Made by a program: the position numbers and the translations under genes
The notes under the pieces: generated by a model
Told to the model about the DNA's origin: nothing
Seen by the model: only the letters and a program-made list of their open reading frames with translations
The model's database searches: none
Origin: CAZDSS01 sp964508185
Lineage (GTDB): Bacteria > Pseudomonadota > Alphaproteobacteria > Sphingomonadales > Govanellaceae
Direction of reading: 5' to 3'
DNA: 11,052 nt
Assembly: GCA_964508185.1 (NCBI GenBank)
Contig: CAZDSS010000084.1
Coordinates: 1-11,052 of the forward strand
Shown here: one piece after another, positions 1-5,233 of the stretch
How positions within the stretch are numbered: position 1 is the stretch's first letter
Layout: every line of letters begins with the position of its first letter

Positions 1-248
1 GTCTCCGGCCGCGCCCCCGCCGTCAGGCGGCCGATCACGGGAAGGACCGCGCCGTCCGCCCCGTCGCCGCGGAGGGCATAGCCGTCCATGGCCGACTGAT
101 CGAAGGCGGGGTAGGGGCTCCGCGCGCGGATGTCTTCCGCCAGCACCCGGCCCACGGCGGCGGCAAGGGGCACGGTTTCCGCGGCCGCGATCACGGGCAA
201 GCCCGGCAGGATGGCGTCAAGCGCCTGATCGAGGGCAACAAGGCTCAT
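1..248 (-). CDS. moeA: Molybdopterin molybdenumtransferase MoeA, N-terminal fragment
   Basis: Only the first 82 codons are in the window; the gene runs off the left edge. MoeA inserts molybdate into adenylylated molybdopterin, the last step of molybdenum cofactor synthesis, in the cytosol. The visible part starts MSLVALDQALDAI and contains the family signature DQSAMDGYAL at residues 50-59, preceded by VGRVLAEDI (residues 32-40); this order is what the MoeA N-terminal domain shows. The ATG at 246-248 was chosen because the family signature sits at the usual distance from it. The Shine-Dalgarno signal is weak (a G-rich GGGCGGCGGC runs directly into the start). The gene is divergent from dps and no clear promoter for it was found. 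A MoeA-like domain of a fusion protein cannot be excluded from the fragment alone. Confidence 0.85.
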   Translation of the reverse strand, partial: MSLVALDQALDAILPGLPVIAAAETVPLAAAVGRVLAEDIRARSPYPAFDQSAMDGYALRGDGADGAVLPVIGRLTAGARPE

Positions 249-393
249 GCCGCCGCCCGCGCAGCCGAACGGCCGCCCGTCGCACAAAGCCTTTTGTTCT
301 TCATGACAGAATCGCCGATCATCAGTTATGGATTGAATGGACGAGGATGCATGTTGCGGGATCTTAGGATCGGCATCCGGAAAGGGGAAGCGC

Positions 394-422
394 TTTACCT
401 TATAATAATTCTAAACTATAAT
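394..422 (+). promoter_or_regulatory. dps promoter, sigma-70 type
   Basis: A -35 hexamer TTTACC (394-399), a 17-bp spacer and a perfect -10 TATAAT (417-422) place the transcription start near 429, about 22 nt ahead of the dps start codon. The spacer is filled by the operator-like sequence at 400-417, so a bound repressor would cover the polymerase site. Confidence 0.75.
400..417 (+). promoter_or_regulatory. Fur-family-like operator (PerR/Irr type) of dps
   Basis: The sequence TTATAATAATTCTAAACT is identical to the one upstream of ahpC (4134-4151, opposite strand). Its first 15 bases differ at one position from the Bacillus PerR box consensus TTATAATNATTATAA. Read on the other strand it begins TTTAGAA, one half of the rhizobial Irr box. 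Sequence identity at two oxidative-stress genes and its position inside the promoter are seen; the identity of the regulator is inferred. Confidence 0.65.
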
Positions 423-450
423 ATTGGACATTGAAAAAAGGAGAAGTTTC

Positions 451-918
451 ATGGACATCAATACCGGAATTCCTGCCGACGCACGGCGCGAGATCGTCGC
501 CGGCCTGTCGCGCCTTCTGGCCGACAGCTACACGCTCTATCTCAAGACCCACAACTATCACTGGAACGTCACGGGCCCGCATTTCAATTCGCTCCATCTC
601 ATGTTCGAGACCCAGTACACGGAGCTTGCGACGGCCGTGGACCTGATCGCGGAGCGCATCCGGGCGCTCGGCGAATATGCGCCGGGCAGCTACCGCGCCT
701 ATGCCAAGCTCACCTCCATCGACGAGCGGGACGACGTGCCCTCGGCCATGGAGATGGTGGCTGATCTGGTGAACGGCCATGAAACCGTCTGCCGCACCGC
801 CCGGGAAGTCCTGCCCAAGGCGGAGGACGCCCATGACGAGGCGACCGTGGACCTTCTGACCCAGCGTCTCGACCTGCACGAGAAAACGGCCTGGATGCTG
901 CGCAGCGTCCTCGCCTGA
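451..918 (+). CDS. dps: Dps-family ferritin-like DNA-binding/iron-storage protein
   Basis: A 155-residue Dps protein, which forms dodecameric cages that oxidise ferrous iron with hydrogen peroxide and store it, protecting DNA. The inter-subunit ferroxidase ligands are all present with the canonical spacing: H37 (in THNYHWNV), H49, D64 and E68 (DLIAER), matching the H31-H43-D58-E62 spacing of Listeria Dps; the conserved Trp follows H37. The N-terminal tail is short and not lysine-rich, so DNA binding is not assured. The start at 451 has an AAGGAG Shine-Dalgarno (438-443) seven bases upstream. A TTG at 424 is also open in frame but would lie before the predicted transcript start. The gene is monocistronic: it has its own promoter, an operator shared with ahpC, and a strong terminator 25 bases after the stop. 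It probably responds to peroxide or iron. Confidence 0.93.
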   Translation: MDINTGIPADARREIVAGLSRLLADSYTLYLKTHNYHWNVTGPHFNSLHLMFETQYTELATAVDLIAERIRALGEYAPGSYRAYAKLTSIDERDDVPSAMEMVADLVNGHETVCRTAREVLPKAEDAHDEATVDLLTQRLDLHEKTAWMLRSVLA

Positions 919-943
919 TCCAGGACGGCATCGGACAGGAGAA

Positions 944-970
944 GCGGCCCCCTCCCGGGGCCGCTTTTTT
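944..970 (+). terminator. Rho-independent terminator of dps
   Basis: An 8-bp perfect GC-rich stem (GCGGCCCC 944-951 with GGGGCCGC 957-964) with a 5-nt loop is followed directly by six T (965-970). It lies 25 bases after the dps stop codon. Confidence 0.9.
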
Positions 971-1120
971 CATGGAAGCTCCGCTCCGGCGAGACTGGAG
1001 CCGCGCCCTTTGCCCCTACATTCTTGCCGTGGCTGGATCCAATATCCGACCGCCGCGTTCATCAATACTTATTGACATACCAATGGGTTAACGGTTCGGC
1101 GCGGAGCTATGCGCTGCAGG

Positions 1121-1145
1121 AATGCATGTCCGGACATTTTGCATT
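1121..1145. repeat. Nested palindrome in the gene-free stretch between dps and the sRNA
   Basis: A perfect 12-bp palindrome ATGTCCGGACAT (1126-1137) is bracketed by inverted arms AATGC (1121-1125) and GCATT (1141-1145). No gene or promoter could be assigned to it. The rest of 971-1184 shows nothing convincing: no coding frame with a ribosome site and no complete promoter. Confidence 0.4.
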
Positions 1146-1184
1146 GCGGCAAGGGATGCCGGCGGCGGGCGATGGGAACTGCAC

Positions 1185-1212
1185 AAAAAAAATCCGGGCC
1201 ACGAGGGCCCGG
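1185..1212 (-). terminator. Rho-independent terminator of the minus-strand sRNA
   Basis: A perfect 7-bp stem CCGGGCC (1194-1200) / GGCCCGG (1206-1212) with a 5-nt loop is followed on the minus strand by one A and then eight T (complement of 1192-1185). The U-tract is only on the minus-strand side, so it ends leftward transcription from the sRNA region. Confidence 0.85.
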
Positions 1213-1346
1213 AAGTTTGAATAGGGAGGCTTCATGTCTAAAGAGACAATGAAACACTGCGACCCCACATCGGGGAGGAGGACGGGGTCGCAGAACATTC
1301 GAAACACTTGGGAGGTCGTTTCGAAGGAGATGCTGCGACGCAACAT
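1185..1346 (-). ncRNA. Probable small regulatory RNA with CCUCC-motif hairpin loops
   Basis: A transcript of about 160 nt is predicted from the -10 box at 1352-1357 to the U-tract at 1185. In RNA order it shows four hairpins. Hairpin 1 (1347-1329) is a 7-bp stem. Hairpin 2 (1325-1298) has a perfect 8-bp stem UUCGAAAC/GUUUCGAA, with CCUCCC in a 12-nt loop. Hairpin 3 (1293-1257) has a perfect 10-bp stem CUGCGACCCC/GGGGUCGCAG, with a 17-nt loop GUCCUCCUCCCCGAUGU. Hairpin 4 (1253-1231) is followed by a single-stranded GCCUCCC, and a terminator hairpin ends the RNA. Loops showing CCUCC are known from alphaproteobacterial trans-acting sRNAs (alpha-r14, Rhodobacter CcsR, Caulobacter GsrN), which pair with Shine-Dalgarno regions or, in GsrN, an mRNA leader. 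The family was assigned from structure and motif only. No open frame with a ribosome site is embedded. It lies just downstream of lysR, same strand. Confidence 0.65.
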
Positions 1347-1351
1347 CTGGG

Positions 1352-1357
1352 ATTATA
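1352..1357 (-). promoter_or_regulatory. -10 box of the minus-strand sRNA
   Basis: A perfect TATAAT on the minus strand, within TATATATAAT, puts the start near 1345-1347, exactly where the first hairpin begins. No recognisable TTGACA-like -35 is found 16-18 bp upstream, where the sequence is G-rich. An activator or an alternative sigma factor may therefore be needed. Confidence 0.55.
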
Positions 1358-1383
1358 TATAGACCCCGATTCCGCCCGGGACC

Positions 1384-1436
1384 ACCCCTAATATCGCAGC
1401 GCAGCCATGCGTTTTATGCATGGCTCGCTCAGGGGT
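1384..1436. repeat. Two-tier inverted repeat between lysR and the sRNA promoter
   Basis: Perfect 8-bp arms AGCCATGC (1403-1410) and GCATGGCT (1418-1425) surround a 7-nt centre; outer 6-bp arms ACCCCT (1384-1389) and AGGGGT (1431-1436) enclose them. It touches the lysR stop codon. No T-run follows on either strand. It could be a weak lysR terminator or processing hairpin, or an upstream control element of the sRNA whose -10 is 27 bp away. Confidence 0.45.
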
Positions 1437-2323
1437 CAGAATTGGGACTCCGCGATCCGTTTCAGCAAGTAATCGCGGAAGGCGATGATGCGCTTCGAAT
1501 TGCGCTCGCTCTCGTGATACACGAGATAGGCCCGGAAGACGGGGCTTTGTACATCCTCCAGAACGCGCACCAGATCGCGCTGCCCGCGCGCCAGATATTC
1601 GGGAAGGGCGGCAAGCCCGATCCCCGCCTTCACCGCCTGCAGCGCCCCGCTGATATTGTTGATGCGCAGGGCCGGGCGGCGCGGCGGGCCGTTGCGGCCC
1701 ACCTGCACGATCCAGTTGATGTCGCGGATGGGGGCGGTCGCCGTCGGCCCGTAGATGATGAGGCTGTGATGGTCGAGATCGCTCACCTTCTTGGGCGTTC
1801 CGTTACGCGCGAGATAGTCGGCGGAGCCGTAGATGTATTGCCGCACGGTCATGAGCGAGCGCTGGATGAGGTCCGCATGTTCCGGCGGATGGAACAGCAC
1901 GGCGACGTCCGCCTCCCCCGTCGTCAGGTCCAGCCCCTGGTCGGACAGCATGATCTGCACGTCGATTTCGGGATAAGCCTCGATGAAGCCGCGGATGTTG
2001 TGGGTGAGCCAGGTGGAGCCGAAGGTGAGGGTGGAGGTGATGATGAGCTCCCCCTGGGGCGTCTCAAGCCCTTCCTGGAGCTGCTTCTCCGCCCGCTGGA
2101 TGCGGGAGACCACGTCTTCCGCCGTCTGGAACAGCAGCTGCCCTTCCTGGGTGAGGGTGAGACCCCGGGCGTGGCGGTAGAACAGCACCACATTGAGCTC
2201 CTCCTCCAGCGACCGGATCTGGCGGCTCACCGCCGACTGGCTGAGATTGAGGCGCTCGCCCGCATGGGTGAAGCTGCCGGTGGAGGCTACCGTATGGAAG
2301 ATCCGCAGTCTGTCCCAATCCAT
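1436..2323 (-). CDS. LysR-family transcriptional regulator
   Basis: A 295-residue regulator of normal LysR length. The N-terminal winged helix-turn-helix lies at about residues 3-62, with the recognition region around 17-40 (GSFTHAGERLNLSQSAVSRQ) and the wing HARGLTLTQEG. A linker helix and an effector-binding domain follow (from about residue 90; start of the core at GELIITSTLTFGS). It is third in a same-strand row after ahpC and trxB, but a strong terminator hairpin lies between trxB and this gene. The ATG at 2323 has GGAG seven bases upstream. The protein contains no cysteine at all, so it cannot be an OxyR-type thiol switch despite its neighbours. Targets and effector cannot be told from sequence; trxB or its own promoter are candidates by position. 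Confidence 0.88.
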   Translation of the reverse strand: MDWDRLRIFHTVASTGSFTHAGERLNLSQSAVSRQIRSLEEELNVVLFYRHARGLTLTQEGQLLFQTAEDVVSRIQRAEKQLQEGLETPQGELIITSTLTFGSTWLTHNIRGFIEAYPEIDVQIMLSDQGLDLTTGEADVAVLFHPPEHADLIQRSLMTVRQYIYGSADYLARNGTPKKVSDLDHHSLIIYGPTATAPIRDINWIVQVGRNGPPRRPALRINNISGALQAVKAGIGLAALPEYLARGQRDLVRVLEDVQSPVFRAYLVYHESERNSKRIIAFRDYLLKRIAESQF

Positions 2324-2347
2324 CGTCCGTCTCCAGTGGGCGCGAAG

Positions 2348-2392
2348 AAAAAAACCGTCCGCACCCCGAACACCGGGTGCGAACGGTTTTTT
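2348..2392. terminator. Bidirectional terminator/attenuator between trxB and lysR
   Basis: A 12-bp stem with one mismatch (2355-2366 with 2375-2386) and an 8-nt loop is bordered by seven A on the left (2348-2354) and six T on the right (2387-2392), so it has a U-tract in both directions. On the minus strand it ends the trxB transcript. Its U-tract finishes only 24 bases before the lysR start codon, leaving no room for a separate promoter after it. Confidence 0.85.
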
Positions 2393-2413
2393 ATCGTGAA
2401 TTCAGGGCTGTGG

Positions 2414-3382
2414 CTATTGCGCAGCGGCCGATTCAAGGGCCTCGTGCTGGGCGAGGAAGCGTTCGGCCTCAAGCGCCGCCATGCAGCCCATGCCGGCGGC
2501 GGTGACCGCCTGGCGGAACACCTTGTCCTTCACGTCGCCCGCGGCGAACACGCCCGGGATGTTGGTCGCCGTGCTGTCGGGGGCGGTGAGGATATAGCCT
2601 TCCTCGTCCATCTTCAGCTGGCCCTTGAACAGGGCGGTCGCCGGGTCATGGCCGATGGCGACGAAGACGCCGTCCGTCGGAATGGTGGTGACCTCGTCGG
2701 TCTTGACGTTCCGCACCTTGACGCCGGTGACGCTCTTCGCCGGCTCCTCGACGCCGACGATCTCCTCGACGACCGAATCCCACACCACCGAGATCTTCGG
2801 ATTGGCGAACAGGCGGTCCTGGGCGATCTTTTCGGCGCGGAGCGAGTCGCGGCGGTGGATGAGGGTTACCTTGTTGGCGAAGTTCGTCAGGAACAGGGCT
2901 TCCTCGACGGCGCTGTTGCCGCCGCCCACCACCACCACGTCCTTGCCGCGGTAGAAGAAGCCGTCGCAGGTGGCGCAGGCCGAGACGCCGAAGCCCTGGA
3001 ACTTGTCTTCCGAGGGAAGGCCGAGCCAGCGCGCCTGGGCGCCGGTGCAGATGATGAGGGTATCGCCCGTATAGGTCGTGCCGCTGTCGCCGCGGGCGAC
3101 GAACGGCCGCCTGGAGAGATCCACCTCGACGATATGGTCGGAGATCATCTCGGTGCCCACGTTCTTCGCCTGCTCATACATCTGGTCCATGAGCCAGGGG
3201 CCCTGAACCGCCTCGGCGAAGCCGGGGAAGTTTTCGACGTCCGTCGTGATGGTGAGCTGGCCGCCGGGCTGCATGCCCTGAACCAGGATGGGCTTCAGGT
3301 TGGCTCGCGCCGCATAGATCGCCGCCGTGTAGCCGGCCGGGCCCGAACCGATGATCAAGACTTTCGTATGCTGCGTGGCCAT
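2414..3382 (-). CDS. trxB: Thioredoxin-disulfide reductase
   Basis: A 322-residue flavoprotein of usual bacterial TrxB length. It moves electrons from NADPH through FAD and a redox disulfide to thioredoxin in the cytosol. Visible motifs are the FAD-binding GSGPAG (12-17), the active-site pair CATCDG with C136 and C139, the NADPH-binding GGGNSAVEEA (from 153) with HRR (176-178), and the C-terminal FAD motif GVFAAGDVKDKVFRQ (from about 277). The ATG at 3382 has an AGGGA-type ribosome site about 7 bases upstream. It lies 97 bases downstream of ahpC on the same strand. No AhpF-like reductase is visible, which fits TrxB/thioredoxin serving the 2-Cys peroxiredoxin. Confidence in the function is high because both redox cysteines and both nucleotide sites are intact. 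Confidence 0.95.
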   Translation of the reverse strand: MATQHTKVLIIGSGPAGYTAAIYAARANLKPILVQGMQPGGQLTITTDVENFPGFAEAVQGPWLMDQMYEQAKNVGTEMISDHIVEVDLSRRPFVARGDSGTTYTGDTLIICTGAQARWLGLPSEDKFQGFGVSACATCDGFFYRGKDVVVVGGGNSAVEEALFLTNFANKVTLIHRRDSLRAEKIAQDRLFANPKISVVWDSVVEEIVGVEEPAKSVTGVKVRNVKTDEVTTIPTDGVFVAIGHDPATALFKGQLKMDEEGYILTAPDSTATNIPGVFAAGDVKDKVFRQAVTAAGMGCMAALEAERFLAQHEALESAAAQ

Positions 3383-3436
3383 AACACTGTCCCTGGAAAT
3401 TAGGCGATACCGGAAAATCGATCAAGAAATGGGGAT

Positions 3437-3463
3437 GGCCCGCGCCTTTGTGAAGCGCGGGCC
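3437..3463 (-). terminator. Hairpin between ahpC and trxB (weak terminator or processing stem)
   Basis: A perfect 9-bp GC-rich stem (GGCCCGCGC 3437-3445 with GCGCGGGCC 3455-3463) and a 9-nt loop lie 16 bases after the ahpC stop. No proper U-tract follows on the minus strand. It more likely protects the ahpC mRNA 3' end and reduces read-through into trxB than fully stops transcription. Confidence 0.5.
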
Positions 3464-3479
3464 GGATCCTTGACGCAAA

Positions 3480-4085
3480 TCAGAGCGCTTCGGCATGTTC
3501 CTTGAGGTAGGACGCCACGCCTTCGGCGGTGTCCTTCATGCCGCTCTTGCCCTTCTGCCAGTTGGCCGGGCAGACTTCGCCATGCTCTTCATGGAACTGC
3601 AGGGCTTCGACCATGCGGATCGCTTCGTCCACGTTGCGGCCGAGCGGCAGGTCGTTGATGACGTAGTGGCGGATCTTGCCGTCGCGGTCGATGAGGAAGG
3701 TGCCGCGGAGCGCAACGCCCGCTTCCTCGATGAGCACGCCATAGTCACGGGAGATCTGCTTGGTGAGGTCGGCGACCAGCGGATACTTGATCTTGCCGAT
3801 GCCGCCCTTCTCGACCGGCGTGTTGCGCCAGGCGTAGTGGCTGAACTGGCTGTCGATGCTGACGCCGATCACCTTGGTGTTCAGCTCCTTGAAGCGGTCG
3901 ATGCGGTTGGAGAAGGCGATGATTTCCGACGGGCAGACGAAGGTGAAGTCCAGCGGATAGAAGAAGACGATGCCGTAGCTGCCCTTCAGATAGCTGCTCA
4001 GGGTGAAGTTGTCTTCAATCGAATCATCCGGCATCACCGCCTTGGCGGTAAAATCGGGGGCTTGCTTACCAATCAATGACGACAT
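3480..4085 (-). CDS. ahpC: Typical 2-Cys peroxiredoxin (AhpC/Prx1 type)
   Basis: A 201-residue peroxidase that reduces hydrogen peroxide and organic hydroperoxides in the cytosol. The peroxidatic site is FYPLDFTFVCPSE, with P44, T48 and C51 and the conserved R127 (ALRGTF). The resolving cysteine is C172 in GEVCPANW near the C terminus, so the disulfide is inter-subunit. The GGIG at 94-97 and a C-terminal Tyr (Y193) resemble the GGLG and YF elements of Prx1 enzymes sensitive to over-oxidation, although the second motif is only partial here. The ATG at 4085 has AGAGGAG (complement of 4092-4098) six bases upstream. Upstream lies the 18-bp operator shared with dps. trxB follows on the same strand and is the likely reductant supplier through thioredoxin. 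Prx1 naming would be equally valid; catalytic assignment is certain. Confidence 0.94.
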   Translation of the reverse strand: MSSLIGKQAPDFTAKAVMPDDSIEDNFTLSSYLKGSYGIVFFYPLDFTFVCPSEIIAFSNRIDRFKELNTKVIGVSIDSQFSHYAWRNTPVEKGGIGKIKYPLVADLTKQISRDYGVLIEEAGVALRGTFLIDRDGKIRHYVINDLPLGRNVDEAIRMVEALQFHEEHGEVCPANWQKGKSGMKDTAEGVASYLKEHAEAL

Positions 4086-4133
4086 TGTTCGCTCCTCTTG
4101 CGTTAGTCATTATAAATAAATGTTATACGAGGC

Positions 4134-4151
4134 AGTTTAGAATTATTATAA
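4134..4151 (-). promoter_or_regulatory. Fur-family-like operator (PerR/Irr type) of ahpC
   Basis: On the minus strand this is TTATAATAATTCTAAACT, the same 18 bases as at dps 400-417; identity stops exactly at both ends. It starts 4 bp after the ahpC -35 hexamer and runs through the probable -10, again covering the polymerase site. It lies in the divergent ahpC/hydrolase gap and could also affect the hydrolase gene. Confidence 0.65.
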
Positions 4152-4161
4152 ACGATGTCAA
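4134..4161 (-). promoter_or_regulatory. Probable ahpC promoter
   Basis: A perfect -35 TTGACA is on the minus strand (complement of 4161-4156). The best -10 at 16-bp spacing is TAAACT (4139-4134), four of six consensus bases. This would give a leader of about 42 nt. The -35 is strong evidence; the -10 choice is less sure because TATAAC and TATAAT also occur further downstream. Confidence 0.5.
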
Positions 4162-4224
4162 GGGGTAACCTCGAAGGCGCGGACAGGGCGGGTCGAATGT
4201 CCGACGAAGGATAGATTAGCAACC

Positions 4225-5220
4225 ATGGACGGAAATTCCAGATTGCGTCCCACAGAAATGTTGGGCGGCGACGCCGGCGCCGGAAATGATCCCGCGCTGC
4301 GCCGCAGGCGGCAGGCGCCCACGGGCGGCGAATTCCGCGTGATCGCCTGCAGGGACGGTGCGAGCCTGCGCATCGCCTTCTGGGATCCACGGGACGCAGC
4401 GCGCTGCCGGGGCACGGTCCTGTTGCTCCATGGGCGGACGGAATTCATCGAGAAACATTTCGAGACCATATGGGATCTGCTGGATCGCGGCTTCGCGGTC
4501 GCCACCTTTGACTGGCGGGGGCAGGGGCTGTCGGCGCGGCCGCTTGCCGACCGGCAGCGCGGCCATGCGGCGGATTTCGCCGCCTATCTCGAGGACCTCG
4601 AGCTGTTCGTCGAACTGGCGCGAGCGCGGCTGCCGGGGCCCTACGCGATCCTCGCCCATTCCTTCGGTGGCCATTGCGCCGTGCGTTTCCTGCACGACCA
4701 TCCCGGCGTGGTGACGCGCGCGGTGCTGGTCGCCCCCATGTTGGGCATCCATTTCGCGCCCCTGCCGCTCTGGCTCGTGCGGGGGCTCGTGGGATTCGCG
4801 CTGTTCATGGGCTGGGGCGATCGCTTCGGCCCGGGGCAGGGGGGCTATTCGCCCGAAAGGCGGCGGGCGGAGGCGGATCTTCTGACCTCGGACCGCGACC
4901 GGCTCGAGGACGAGATCGCGGCCTGCGGCGGCAATCCGGACCTCGCCCTCGGGGGGGTGACCTGGGGCTGGCTCGGGGCGGCGCTCCGCTCCATCCGTCG
5001 CATCCATGGGCGCGGCTTTGCGGAAGCCATAGAAATCCCCGTGCTGACGGTGATCGCGGGACGCGACCGGGTGGTGGACAACCGGCTGATTCGCGCCTTC
5101 GCCGCGCGCCTCCCCCGGGGAGAGGTGACGGAGATCGCCGACGCCCGTCACGAGATCCTGAAGGAGCGGGACGAATTGCGAAACCGGTTCTGGGCCGCCT
5201 TCGACCGCTTCATGGGGTGA
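4225..5220 (+). CDS. Alpha/beta hydrolase, lysophospholipase/monoglyceride-lipase (Hydrolase_4) type
   Basis: A 331-residue serine hydrolase. The fold signatures are in order: the oxyanion region VLLLHGRTEF (65-74), FDWRGQGLS (95-103), the nucleophile elbow AHSFGGH with S146, a cap region (about 172-265), then the probable acid D281 in AGRDRVVDN and the base H309 in DARHE. This pattern is typical of PldB/lysophospholipase L2-like and monoglyceride-lipase-like proteins. The substrate is probably a lysophospholipid or acylglycerol ester, but it cannot be fixed from sequence. No signal peptide is apparent; the first 30 residues are polar and arginine-rich. The ATG at 4225 is the first usable start, but the nearest AAGGA is 13 bases away, so the start is only moderately sure. 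It is divergent from ahpC and converges on the phosphatase gene, with 13 bases between stops. Confidence 0.85.
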   Translation: MDGNSRLRPTEMLGGDAGAGNDPALRRRRQAPTGGEFRVIACRDGASLRIAFWDPRDAARCRGTVLLLHGRTEFIEKHFETIWDLLDRGFAVATFDWRGQGLSARPLADRQRGHAADFAAYLEDLELFVELARARLPGPYAILAHSFGGHCAVRFLHDHPGVVTRAVLVAPMLGIHFAPLPLWLVRGLVGFALFMGWGDRFGPGQGGYSPERRRAEADLLTSDRDRLEDEIAACGGNPDLALGGVTWGWLGAALRSIRRIHGRGFAEAIEIPVLTVIAGRDRVVDNRLIRAFAARLPRGEVTEIADARHEILKERDELRNRFWAAFDRFMG

Positions 5221-5233
5221 GATCGCCGCCCGC

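Noticed and set aside
245..304. A 19-codon minus-strand frame whose stop overlaps the moeA start as ATGA
   Set aside because: The arrangement resembles translational coupling, but there is no ribosome site and the peptide is low-complexity Ala/Arg; chance is likely.
424..450. TTG at 424 as the dps start, giving nine more residues
   Set aside because: It lies before the predicted transcript start near 429, and the ATG at 451 has a perfectly spaced AAGGAG.
1072..1100. Perfect TTGACA on the plus strand in the dps/sRNA gap
   Set aside because: No -10 box at 15-19 bp and no downstream plus-strand gene.
1436..2323. OxyR, suggested by the ahpC-trxB neighbourhood
   Set aside because: The protein has no cysteine, so the OxyR disulfide switch cannot form.
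1442..3403. A 653-codon plus-strand open frame across lysR and trxB
   Set aside because: It is antisense to two clearly conserved genes; long antisense frames are expected in GC-rich coding DNA.
4216..5151. 311-codon minus-strand frame opposite the alpha/beta hydrolase
   Set aside because: Arg/Pro/His-rich composition without any family motif; shadow of the conserved plus-strand gene.
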